Notes: a model not told the origin generated them from the letters alone. Shown: positions 1 to 5,956, numbered from the stretch's first letter. The stretch: DNA of 5,956 nt from Methylothermaceae bacterium (GCA_027024125.1 JALVSV010000175.1:1-5956), one strand, 5' to 3'. Numbers and translations are program-made.

Positions 1-267
1 TTTCATGAACTGTGGCACGTCGGGCTGGTGCTCGGTGTATTCGGCCTCGGGCAAATACTCGAAGGCATGATTCTTACCCCTTTGCTCGTAGGCGACAGGG
101 TGGGACTTCACCCCGTGATGGTCATCTTCGCCATCATGGCCGGCGGTCAGCTGTTCGGGTTCATCGGCATCCTGCTGGCCCTGCCGGTGGCCTCGGTCAT
201 CATGGTGATGCTGCGCCATATCCATGACCTCTACAAGGAAAGCGCGTGGTATGGCAATGCCGATTGA
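1..267 (+). CDS. AI-2E/PerM family transporter (UPF0118), C-terminal fragment
   Basis: The open frame enters from the left edge in frame 1 and stops at TGA 265-267, so only the last 88 residues are visible. They contain the family's C-terminal signature: an ILEGMILTPLLVGDRVGLHP stretch, then a long hydrophobic segment with FAIMAGGQLFGFIGILLALPVA, ending in a short charged tail (HIHDLYKESAWYGNAD). The family consists of inner-membrane proteins with about seven to eight transmembrane helices and usually 340-380 residues. Members have been linked to autoinducer-2 export and, in some halophiles, to Na+(Li+)/H+ antiport, so the substrate cannot be assigned from this fragment. The true start lies outside the window; GTG 28 and the methionines downstream are internal. 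The same-strand permease gene begins 75 nt downstream and may be co-transcribed. Family assignment is firm, function is not. Confidence 0.9.
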   Translation, partial: FHELWHVGLVLGVFGLGQILEGMILTPLLVGDRVGLHPVMVIFAIMAGGQLFGFIGILLALPVASVIMVMLRHIHDLYKESAWYGNAD

Positions 268-276
268 CGACCAAGC

Positions 277-306
277 TTTCCTGGAAGGCTGTTTCAGGAT
301 TATGAT
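277..306 (+). promoter_or_regulatory. Possible weak sigma70-type promoter before the permease gene
   Basis: A TATGAT hexamer at 301-306 matches the -10 consensus at five of six bases. It sits 18 nt after TTTCCT (277-282), which matches the -35 consensus at only three of six. A small 5-bp hairpin (TCCTG 279-283 with CAGGA 295-299) overlaps it. This could give the permease its own transcription start, about 30 nt before its start codon, but chance is a real alternative because the -35 is poor. Confidence 0.25.
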
Positions 307-342
307 GTGCAAAAAAACACGATCCGGAGAATTTGAGCGATC

Positions 343-1689
343 ATGACCCAACCCCTCCTCTGGAACACTTCCATGACGGTCTCGGCCATCATTCTGGCCC
401 TGACATTTATTGGCATCTTCACCGAAGGCATGCACGGCTTCCACCGCACCAAGTTTGCCATGATCGGTGCCGGTGCGATGATCATCTCCGGTCAGATCCT
501 GGGTTTCTACGACCCGGAGAAGGCAATCGAATCGATCGACTGGAACGTGGTGTTTCTGCTTGGGGCCATGATGACCATCGTCGCCATCATGATCCCCACC
601 GGGGGATTTCAGAACCTCGCCTACCGCATAGCAGATCTTAGCCGCGGCCGGTTGTTTCTGTTGATGGCAATGATGGGAACGGCGGTCACAGTGATATCGC
701 TGCTGCTCGACAACGTCACCACGGTGGTCATCTTTGGACCTTTGATCGTCCTGATCTGCCGCGCGCTCCAGGTCAGCCCGATACCCTACCTGCTGGCCGC
801 GGCACTGCTGTCGGACACCGGTGGAGTGGCAACCCTGGTGGGCGATCCTCCCAACCTGATGATCGGATCGGCGGCCCATATCGATTTCAACACCTTCCTG
901 CTACGCATGGGAGGCATCGTGCTGGTGGCTTGGTTGGCGATCCTGTTCTCTCTCAGGCTTTTCTTTCGCCAGGAACTCTCCATCACACCTGCACGACCCG
1001 ACTTCAGCCAGCTCGAACAGCTGCGCGATCCCGACACCTGGCGCAAGGCACTCTGGGTCATGGGGATCATGGTGGTACTGTTCATCGTCCACCACAGGTT
1101 CCACTGGGAGGCCTGGATGGTGTCCACCTTCGGCCTGACTTTGTTGCTGTTCCTGGCGCCCAACGTGGACATGGACGCTTCGTTCGAGAAACTGGAAATG
1201 ACCCTGCTCGCCTTCTTCATCTCCCTGTTCGTTTTGATCGGCGGAGTGGAACACAGCGGTTTCCTGGCCTATCTGGGGCAATTCATCGAGCCTTTCGTGG
1301 ACAGAGACCTCCTGACCGCCTGTATCCTGCTGATGTGGGTGGCGGCGATCCTGTCGGCGCTGATCGACAACATTCCCTTCACCGCCGCGATGATCCCCAT
1401 CATCGCCGGGATGGAGAGCCGGGGTGTCAATGTGACGCCCTTGTGGTGGAGTCTTGCCATCGGGGTGGGAATGGGAGGCAACGGAACCCATTTGGGTTCC
1501 ACTGCCAATGTCTATATCGTCACTTTGTCGGAGCGACTGGCCAGAGAGACCGGCAATCCCGACTATGCCATCACACCTGGATTGTGGTTCAGAAAGGGAA
1601 CGCCGGCCATGATCCTGACCCTTCTGACCTCATCACTGATTCTGTGGTGGTTCTTCGATTTCTTCGCCAGACCCATTCATCCTCATTGA
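343..1689 (+). CDS. ArsB/NhaD-like ion permease (SLC13/CitMHS-type, ion transporter superfamily)
   Basis: This complete 448-residue polytopic inner-membrane protein has about eleven to twelve hydrophobic segments. It shows the internal two-fold repeat of the ion transporter superfamily. The first half has a Asp-Asn pair in LLDNVTTVV (D123, N124), followed by SDTGGVATLVGDPPNLMIG (about 157-175). The second half repeats the plan with IDNIPFTAAM (D342, N343), followed by GVGMGGNGTHLGSTANV (about 374-390). These paired DN and Gly/Thr/Asn-rich re-entrant motifs are typical of the ArsB, NhaD, P-protein and CitM relatives. A hydrophilic loop at about 208-235 separates the halves. Likely roles are proton- or sodium-coupled anion transport or Na+/H+ antiport, but sequence alone does not decide the substrate. 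There is no arsenic gene (arsR, arsC) in the visible neighbourhood to support arsenite export. ATG 343 is preceded by a purine-rich CCGGAGA at 324-330, a somewhat long 12 nt away. The length fits the family. Confidence 0.9.
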   Translation: MTQPLLWNTSMTVSAIILALTFIGIFTEGMHGFHRTKFAMIGAGAMIISGQILGFYDPEKAIESIDWNVVFLLGAMMTIVAIMIPTGGFQNLAYRIADLSRGRLFLLMAMMGTAVTVISLLLDNVTTVVIFGPLIVLICRALQVSPIPYLLAAALLSDTGGVATLVGDPPNLMIGSAAHIDFNTFLLRMGGIVLVAWLAILFSLRLFFRQELSITPARPDFSQLEQLRDPDTWRKALWVMGIMVVLFIVHHRFHWEAWMVSTFGLTLLLFLAPNVDMDASFEKLEMTLLAFFISLFVLIGGVEHSGFLAYLGQFIEPFVDRDLLTACILLMWVAAILSALIDNIPFTAAMIPIIAGMESRGVNVTPLWWSLAIGVGMGGNGTHLGSTANVYIVTLSERLARETGNPDYAITPGLWFRKGTPAMILTLLTSSLILWWFFDFFARPIHPH

Positions 1690-1697
1690 CCCGCTCC

Positions 1698-1712
1698 TTC
1701 CCTTCTTGGGAA
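1698..1712. terminator. Small hairpin just after the permease stop, doubtful terminator
   Basis: TTCCC (1698-1702) and GGGAA (1708-1712) form a 5-bp stem with a TTCTT loop, 9 nt after the permease stop codon. The position suits a 3'-end structure, but the stem is short and no U tract follows (the next bases are ACGCAGCG), so intrinsic termination here is weakly supported. Confidence 0.2.
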
Positions 1713-1767
1713 ACGCAGCGATGGATGAACAGACAAACACAGAGGCAAAACACGCCTATGATTGTGG

Positions 1768-1841
1768 ATTCGCCCCTTCATCTGAGGTCACGCCCGGAGG
1801 CGAGCCGGCAAGAGGGCCAGCATGGACCTACAGGGGCGAAT
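1768..1841. repeat. Imperfect inverted-repeat element with 10-bp perfect arms
   Basis: ATTCGCCCCT (1768-1777) is the exact reverse complement of AGGGGCGAAT (1832-1841). Inside, AGGTC (1785-1789) pairs with GACCT (1825-1829), and GCCC (1792-1795) can pair with GGGC (1814-1817). A single transcript from either strand could therefore fold into a 74-nt stem with internal loops. No target-site duplication is visible outside the arms. It may be an interspersed intergenic repeat of the GGGGCGAAT type, a 3'-end structure shared by the two converging transcripts, or a mobile-element remnant. Confidence 0.6.
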
Positions 1842-1872
1842 AAGACCGAAAGACCAGTGGACTTTCACAGCC

Positions 1873-1886
1873 CGGGCGAGCGCCCG
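1873..1886. repeat. GC-rich hairpin in the convergent spacer
   Basis: CGGGC (1873-1877) and GCCCG (1882-1886) form a 5-bp GC stem with a 4-nt loop (GAGC, or GCTC on the minus strand). It lies 58 nt beyond the spoVR stop in the direction of that transcript, so it could be a 3'-end stabiliser. No T run follows on either strand. The arms GACCA (1852-1856) and TGGTC (1909-1913) enclose it and might extend the structure. Confidence 0.35.
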
Positions 1887-1943
1887 AATAGATGTCAGAG
1901 CCCTGGAGTGGTCAACCTGATACCTTCCAAATGTTGGTTGATT

Positions 1944-3434
1944 TCACCCACACTCGTGACACCACTTGATCCGGCCTTGTTCGTCCACGGTCTCAAGCCG
2001 CACGGCAAATCCCCACAGGCGATGGACGTGCCGCAGTACTTCCTCGGCGCTTTCGGCCAAAGGACGCCGCTGGCGTTGGAAATAGCGCAGGGTGAGAGAA
2101 CGGTCGCCGCGGGTGTCCACGGACCAGACCTGGATATCCGGTTCCAGATTGCCCAGATTGTACTGCTCCGACAGGGCCTGGCGGATGGCATGATAGCCGG
2201 CTTCGTCGTGGATGGCGGATATTTCCAGTTCATCCTCCTGTTCCTCGTCGAGGACCGAGAACAGCCTGAAATCCCTTATCACCCGCGGGGACAGGTATTG
2301 GGAGATGAAACTGTCGTCCTTGAAGTTGCGCATGGCGAAATTCAGGGTATCGAGCCAATCACTGCCGGCGATTTCAGGAAACCAGCGGCGGTCCTCTTCG
2401 GTGGGATGCTGGCAGATCCGCTGCAGATCTCGGAACATGGTGAATCCCAGCGCGTACGGGTTGATGCCGTTGTAGAAATCGTGATCGAAAGGCGGTTGGG
2501 CGATGACGCTGGTGTGGGACTCCAGGAATTCGAGCATGAATCCGTCGGTCACCAGCCCCTCGTCATAGAGACGGTTAAGCAGGGTGTAGTGCCAGAAGGT
2601 GGCCCAGCCTTCGTTCATCACCTTGGTATGACGCTGAGGATAGAGGTACTGGGCGATCTTGCGGACGATGCGGATGATCTCCCGCTGCCAGGGCTCCAGC
2701 AACGGGGCGTTCTTCTCGATGAAATAGAGCAGGTTTTCCTCGGGCTCTGGCGGGAATCGTTCTTCGCGCTCCTGGATTTTCCTGGCATTCTCTGGAATGG
2801 TGCGGCGCCAAAGATCGTTGACCTGCGACTGCAGGTACTCTGCCCGTTCCTTTTGCCGCAGCTGCTCTTCACGCAGGGACAATGGGGGGGGTTTGCGGTA
2901 ACGATCGACGCCATAGTTCATCAGGGCATGGCACGAGTCGAGGATATCTTCCACCGCGTCGAGCCCATAGCGCTCCTCGCACTCGGCGATAAAATTCTTG
3001 GCGAAGACCAGATAGTCGACGATGGCATCGGCCACCGTCCAGGCCTTGAACAGATAGTTGTTCCTGAAGAAGGAGTTGTGGCCATAACAGGCGTGGGCAA
3101 TCACCAGAGCCTGCATCATCATGGTGTTCTCTTCCATCAGATAGGCGATGCAGGGATTGGAGTTGATCACCAGTTCGTAGGCCAGCCCCATCTGACCACG
3201 TTTATAGTGTTTCTCGACCGATAGGAACTGCTTGCCGAACGACCAGTGATGGTAGTAGACCGGGAGACCACAACTGGCATAGGCATCCATCATCTGCTCG
3301 GAAGAGATGACCTCGATCTGATTGGGGTAAGTTTCAAGGCCGAAACCGGTGGCGATACGGGATATTTCCCGGTCGTAACTGTCGAGCAGCTCGAAGGTCC
3401 ACTCGGAACCGGTGGAAATGGGCTTGTCACTCAT
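1944..3434 (-). CDS. spoVR: SpoVR/YcgB family protein
   Basis: The complete 496-residue protein is close in length to E. coli YcgB (about 510). It has the family's conserved blocks: YELVINSNPCIAYLMEEN (about 86-103), running into MMMQALVIAHACYGHNSFF with E101, E102, H114 and H119; then YPQRHTKVMNEGWATFWHY (about 265-283) with H269, E275 and H282; then GINPYALGFTMFRDL (about 323-337). The conserved His/Glu spacing suggests a metal-binding or metallohydrolase-like core, but no activity is established. The name comes from a B. subtilis cortex-formation gene; in non-sporulating proteobacteria the protein belongs to the stationary-phase stress response. A charged, low-complexity linker (about 181-235) follows a KPPP turn encoded by a C8 tract. 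No signal peptide or membrane segment is seen, so it is probably cytoplasmic. ATG 3432-3434 overlaps the yeaH stop (ATGA), and AAAGAG lies 9 nt upstream. The protein ends in the short cysteine motif WCHECG. Confidence 0.96.
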   Translation of the reverse strand: MSDKPISTGSEWTFELLDSYDREISRIATGFGLETYPNQIEVISSEQMMDAYASCGLPVYYHHWSFGKQFLSVEKHYKRGQMGLAYELVINSNPCIAYLMEENTMMMQALVIAHACYGHNSFFRNNYLFKAWTVADAIVDYLVFAKNFIAECEERYGLDAVEDILDSCHALMNYGVDRYRKPPPLSLREEQLRQKERAEYLQSQVNDLWRRTIPENARKIQEREERFPPEPEENLLYFIEKNAPLLEPWQREIIRIVRKIAQYLYPQRHTKVMNEGWATFWHYTLLNRLYDEGLVTDGFMLEFLESHTSVIAQPPFDHDFYNGINPYALGFTMFRDLQRICQHPTEEDRRWFPEIAGSDWLDTLNFAMRNFKDDSFISQYLSPRVIRDFRLFSVLDEEQEDELEISAIHDEAGYHAIRQALSEQYNLGNLEPDIQVWSVDTRGDRSLTLRYFQRQRRPLAESAEEVLRHVHRLWGFAVRLETVDEQGRIKWCHECG

Positions 3435-4693
3435 CCAGCAGTGCTCTTTTTCTTGAACAGTTCCCTAAAGACCGGATAGATGTCGGAAGGCTCGTCGATA
3501 GCCTGCATGGCGAAGTTGGGCCAGTGCATGGCCACCTTTTCGTACTCCTGCCACAACCCCAGGGGATACTCGTTGTCGATCTCGATGTAGGCGTAATACT
3601 GCAGCAGCGGCAGAATCTCCTCTTCCAGCAGGCGACTGCAGTTGCCGGAGTCCTCGGGCCAATTGTCACCGTCGGAGGCCTGGGCGGCATAGAGGTTCCA
3701 GTCCTGAACCGGGTAACGTTCCCGGATGATGTCACGCAACATCACCAGGGCACTGGAAACGACCGTTCCCCCCGTCTCGCGGGAATAGAAGAACTCCTCC
3801 TCGTCCACCTCCTTGGCGATGGTGTGGTGGCGGATGAAAACGACGTCGGTACGCTCGTAATTCCGGTTCAGAAACAGATACAGCAGGATGAAAAAGCGTT
3901 TGGCCAGGCTCTTCTTGAACTGATCCATGGATCCAGAGACATCCATGAGACAGAACATCACCGCCTGGGTGGTAGGCTTGGGCACCTGGATGCGGTTGCG
4001 GTAGCGAAGATCCAGGGTATCGATGAATGGAACCGCTAAGATCCGGTTCTTGAGATGGGCGATCTCCTTTTCCAGGGCCTCGATGGTCGATGCATCCTTT
4101 TCCTCGGCAAGCATCTGCTCGAGTTCTGACTCCAGTTGACGCAGCCGGCGCCTCTTGCCAGAGGTCAACGCGATACGCCTGGCCTGGGCTTCCTTGAGGG
4201 AACGCACCACGTGCAAATTGGGTGGTATTCCGTCCTTGCTGAATCCTGCAGGCACGCTCTTGGTCGAGACCACCTGGGCCAGTTTGGTCTTGACCAGGTC
4301 CGGCAGCTCCAGATCCTCGAAGAAGAACTCGAGAAACTCGTCCCGTGACAATTCGAACACGAACTCGTCCTGGCCCTCCCCCTGATTGCTGGCCCGGTTG
4401 CCCCGCCCCGCCCCGCCTTCAGGGCGGGGGACCCTGTCACCGGTGATAAAGTCCTTGTTACCCGGGTGGATGATCTCACGCCGACCACCCGGACCATGCC
4501 TGAACACGGGCTCGGACAGATCCCTGGCGGGAATGGTCACCTCCTCCCCACTCTCGGTGTCGGTGATCGAACGGCCATCGACCGCATCGGAGACCGCCTT
4601 GCGGATCTGCCGGCGAAAGCGTTTCAGGAAGCGCTGCCGGTTGACGGCGCTCTTGTGCTTGGGGTTGAGGCGACGGTCGATGATCTGTGACAT
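3431..4693 (-). CDS. yeaH: YeaH/DUF444 family protein with VWA domain
   Basis: With the start at ATG 4691-4693 the product is 420 residues, against about 427 for E. coli YeaH. The N-terminus MSQIIDRRLNPKHKSAVNRQ aligns with YeaH's, so the in-frame ATG at 4724-4726, which adds 11 unconserved residues, is rejected. AGGAAG (plus-strand 4705-4710) lies 11 nt upstream. In order come a basic N-terminal region; a Gly/Arg-rich linker (about 92-108) before QDEFVFELSRDEFLEFFFEDL; a charged, coiled-coil-like stretch (about 175-217); and a von Willebrand factor A domain from about 240. The MIDAS loop DVSGSM (D251, S253, S255), TGGT (T310) and SDGDNW (D341) are all present, so the metal site looks intact. 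In E. coli yeaH is co-transcribed with yeaG (prkA) under stress and nitrogen-starvation control. Here it is sandwiched 2 nt after prkA and overlaps spoVR by 4 nt. It is probably a cytoplasmic partner or adaptor of the kinase; its biochemical role is unknown. Confidence 0.96.
   Translation of the reverse strand: MSQIIDRRLNPKHKSAVNRQRFLKRFRRQIRKAVSDAVDGRSITDTESGEEVTIPARDLSEPVFRHGPGGRREIIHPGNKDFITGDRVPRPEGGAGRGNRASNQGEGQDEFVFELSRDEFLEFFFEDLELPDLVKTKLAQVVSTKSVPAGFSKDGIPPNLHVVRSLKEAQARRIALTSGKRRRLRQLESELEQMLAEEKDASTIEALEKEIAHLKNRILAVPFIDTLDLRYRNRIQVPKPTTQAVMFCLMDVSGSMDQFKKSLAKRFFILLYLFLNRNYERTDVVFIRHHTIAKEVDEEEFFYSRETGGTVVSSALVMLRDIIRERYPVQDWNLYAAQASDGDNWPEDSGNCSRLLEEEILPLLQYYAYIEIDNEYPLGLWQEYEKVAMHWPNFAMQAIDEPSDIYPVFRELFKKKSTAG
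4393..4429 (-). repeat. GGGGC tandem repeat inside yeaH, G-quadruplex and hairpin capable
   Basis: Plus strand 4401-4415 is three exact copies of CCCCG; with CCC at 4393-4395 the coding (minus) strand carries G4, G4, G4 and G3 runs with loops of 1, 1 and 5 nt, which fits the usual four-run G-quadruplex pattern. CCCCGCC (4411-4417) can alternatively pair with GGCGGGG (4423-4429) around a 5-nt loop. It encodes the Gly/Arg-rich linker of YeaH (EGGAGRGN), where family members vary, so the nucleotide pattern may simply follow glycine codons. Confidence 0.6.
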
Positions 4694-4695
4694 GG

Positions 4696-5956
4696 CTAGG
4701 TTGACTTCCTCACTCTCAGATACCATTCGCTGAGCAATCTGACCTGCTTGGCAGTATAGCCCTTTTCCACCATGCGGTTGACGAAGTCCTCATGCTTCTT
4801 CTTGTCCTCGGCCGAAGCCTTGGCGTTGAAGGAGATCACCGGCAGCAGCTCCTCGGTGTTGGCGAACATCTTCTTCTCGATCACCCTGCGCAGCTTCTCG
4901 TAACTGGTCCAGGGGGGATTGTTGCCACCGTTTCTGGCGCGGGCACGGAGGACGAAGTTGACCACCTCGTTGCGGAAGTCCTTGGGGTTGCTGATTCCGG
5001 CCGGTTTCTCGATCTTCTCCAGCTCCTCGTTGAGGGCACGGCGGTCGAAGATCTCGCCGGTGTCCTGATCGCGGTACTCCTGATCCTGAATCCAGTAGTC
5101 GGCGTAGGTGACGTAGCGGTCGAAGATGTTCTGCCCATATTCGGCGTAGGATTCCAGATAGGCGGTCTGGATCTCCTTGCCGATGAACTCGATGTAGCGC
5201 GGCACCAGATATTCCTTGATGTAGCGCAGATAGCGCTCCTCAGTCTCCGGCGGAAACTGTTCCTGGATGATCTGCTGTTCCAGCACGTACAACAGATGCA
5301 CCGGGTTGGCCGCCACCTCTGAGTGATCGAAGTTGAACACCTTGGACAGGATCTTGAAGGCGAAGCGGGTGGACAGGCCATCCATGCCTTCGTCGACCCC
5401 GGCGAAATCCCTGTACTCCTGGTACGACTTGGCCCGTGGATCGGTATCTTTCAGATTCTCGCCGTCATAGACCTTCATCTTTGAATAGATGCTGGAATTC
5501 TCCGGCTCCTTGAGCCTCGACAGCACCGCAAACTGGGCCAGCATCTCCAGGGTATGGGGCGCGCACGGGGCATCTTTGAGGGAACTGTTGCGAAGCAGCT
5601 TCTGATAGATCCTGACCTCTTCCGACACCCTGAGGCAATAGGGCACCTTGACCACATAGATCCGGTCGAGAAAGGCCTCGTTGTTCTTGTTGTTCTTGAA
5701 CTGCTGCCACTCGGATTCGTTGGAATGGGCGAGAATGATCCCTTCGAAAGGAATCGCGGGCAATCCTTCGGTGCCCTTGTAGTTGCCTTCCTGGGTCGCG
5801 GTCAGGAGGGGATGGAGCACCTTGATCGGCGCCTTGAACATCTCCACGAATTCCATCAGTCCCCGGTTGCCGAGACAAAGGCCGCCAGAGTAACTGTAGG
5901 CATCGGGGTCGTCCTGGGCATACTCTTCCAACTTGCGGATGTCCACCTTGCCCACC
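4696..5956 (-). CDS. prkA: PrkA/YeaG family serine protein kinase, C-terminal part
   Basis: The frame runs off the right edge, so only about the last 420 of the usual 640 or so residues are visible; the apparent GTG start at 5953-5955 is an internal valine. Visible blocks, numbered from that valine, are SYSGGLCLGNRGLMEFVEMF (21-40) and KAPIKVLHPLLTATQEGNY (41-59), which form the Walker B-side part of the AAA+ core; ILAHSNESEW (about 74-83) with a sensor-1-like Asn79; and FLDRIYVVKVPYCLRVSEE (95-113) with Arg98 in the arginine-finger region. The rest, from about 160, is the PrkA C-terminal domain, ending WYLRVRKST. The Walker A loop lies outside the window. PrkA proteins are cytoplasmic, combine an AAA+ fold with reported serine kinase activity, and in E. 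coli support survival of nitrogen starvation. The stop TAG (4696-4698) is 2 nt from the yeaH start, marking it as the upstream gene of the operon; the promoter is not in view. Confidence 0.97.
   Translation of the reverse strand, partial: VGKVDIRKLEEYAQDDPDAYSYSGGLCLGNRGLMEFVEMFKAPIKVLHPLLTATQEGNYKGTEGLPAIPFEGIILAHSNESEWQQFKNNKNNEAFLDRIYVVKVPYCLRVSEEVRIYQKLLRNSSLKDAPCAPHTLEMLAQFAVLSRLKEPENSSIYSKMKVYDGENLKDTDPRAKSYQEYRDFAGVDEGMDGLSTRFAFKILSKVFNFDHSEVAANPVHLLYVLEQQIIQEQFPPETEERYLRYIKEYLVPRYIEFIGKEIQTAYLESYAEYGQNIFDRYVTYADYWIQDQEYRDQDTGEIFDRRALNEELEKIEKPAGISNPKDFRNEVVNFVLRARARNGGNNPPWTSYEKLRRVIEKKMFANTEELLPVISFNAKASAEDKKKHEDFVNRMVEKGYTAKQVRLLSEWYLRVRKST

Larger units (their letters stand above)
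1690..1943. other. Non-coding spacer between convergent genes
   Basis: These 254 nt lie between the permease stop and the spoVR stop, so two transcripts converge here. I see no conserved gene. A 40-codon frame (1721-1843) exists but is not persuasive. The region has a long imperfect inverted repeat (1768-1841), a GC hairpin (1873-1886) enclosed by GACCA/TGGTC arms (1852-1856 and 1909-1913), a TTCCC/GGGAA hairpin (1698-1712), and a 7-nt direct repeat GGCGAGC at 1799-1805 and 1875-1881. None is followed by a clear T run on either strand, so the termination mechanism is not obvious. Confidence 0.7.

Noticed and set aside
901..1491. 196-codon minus-strand frame inside the permease
   Set aside because: Its His/Gln/Glu-rich translation is typical of the antisense of a hydrophobic membrane gene, and the plus-strand frame has clear family motifs.
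1768..1841. The inverted repeat as an intact insertion sequence or MITE
   Set aside because: No target-site duplication flanks the arms (left TGG, right AAG) and no transposase remnant is visible; kept only as a structured repeat.
1721..1843. 40-codon ORF after the permease (ATG 1721, TAA 1841-1843)
   Set aside because: The composition is unremarkable and Pro/Gly-rich, there is no recognised similarity and only a marginal GGGA upstream. It contains the whole inverted-repeat element, which better explains this sequence.
930..3224. A 764-codon open frame on the plus strand crossing the permease, the spacer and the antisense of spoVR
   Set aside because: It is out of frame with the permease and exactly in antisense register with spoVR codons. 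In that register stops would need TTA, CTA or TCA codons in spoVR, which are rare in a GC-rich gene, so openness is expected. The translation shows no recognisable domain.
3524..4039. 171-codon plus-strand frame antisense to yeaH, and a similar one at 4792-5322 antisense to prkA
   Set aside because: Both are leucine/valine/glycine-rich shadows in register with conserved minus-strand genes, with no domain of their own.
4694..4726. Upstream ATG for yeaH adding 11 residues
   Set aside because: The extension overlaps the prkA 3' end and does not match the family. The ATG at 4691-4693 gives the conserved IDRRLN N-terminus and has AGGAAG in front.
1..5956. CRISPR array, tRNA, rRNA or riboswitch
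   Set aside because: No regularly spaced repeats, no cloverleaf-like segment and no recognised riboswitch core were seen; the only gap long enough to hold one is 1690-1943.

Overview
The window looks like chromosome from a gammaproteobacterium. The evidence is close resemblance of the minus-strand proteins to E. coli YeaG, YeaH and YcgB, fairly high G+C, and tight gene packing. I cannot name the genus; a Chromatiales-like or other free-living gammaproteobacterium is a guess from overall character only.

Layout. Positions 1-267 (+) hold the last 88 codons of an AI-2E/PerM-family membrane protein that begins upstream of the window. After a 75-nt gap, 343-1689 (+) encodes a complete 448-residue ArsB/NhaD-like (ion transporter superfamily) permease. 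Positions 1690-1943 are a 254-nt non-coding spacer between converging genes. It holds an imperfect inverted repeat with perfect 10-nt arms and some smaller hairpins, but no convincing U-tract terminator. From the right edge back to 1944, three genes run leftwards on the minus strand: prkA (yeaG, C-terminal two thirds only), yeaH (DUF444, VWA domain) and spoVR (ycgB family).

How the genes work together. prkA and yeaH are 2 nt apart, and yeaH and spoVR share an ATGA stop/start overlap, so the three almost certainly form one transcript with coupled translation. In enterobacteria yeaG and yeaH are co-expressed in stationary phase and nitrogen starvation, and ycgB belongs to the same general-stress response. 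An AAA+-fold kinase, a VWA protein with an intact metal-ion-dependent adhesion site (MIDAS), and a His/Glu-rich SpoVR protein resemble the AAA+/VWA activator pairs (NorQ/NorD, CbbQ/CbbO, MoxR/VWA). This is the most interesting functional hypothesis here, and it is inference. The two plus-strand membrane proteins look like an unrelated transport unit.

Most of the window is ordinary, well-conserved chromosomal sequence. The points worth a second look are the kinase/VWA/SpoVR module, a G-quadruplex-capable GC repeat inside yeaH, the structured intergenic element, and a C8 tract and cysteine-bearing C-terminus in spoVR.
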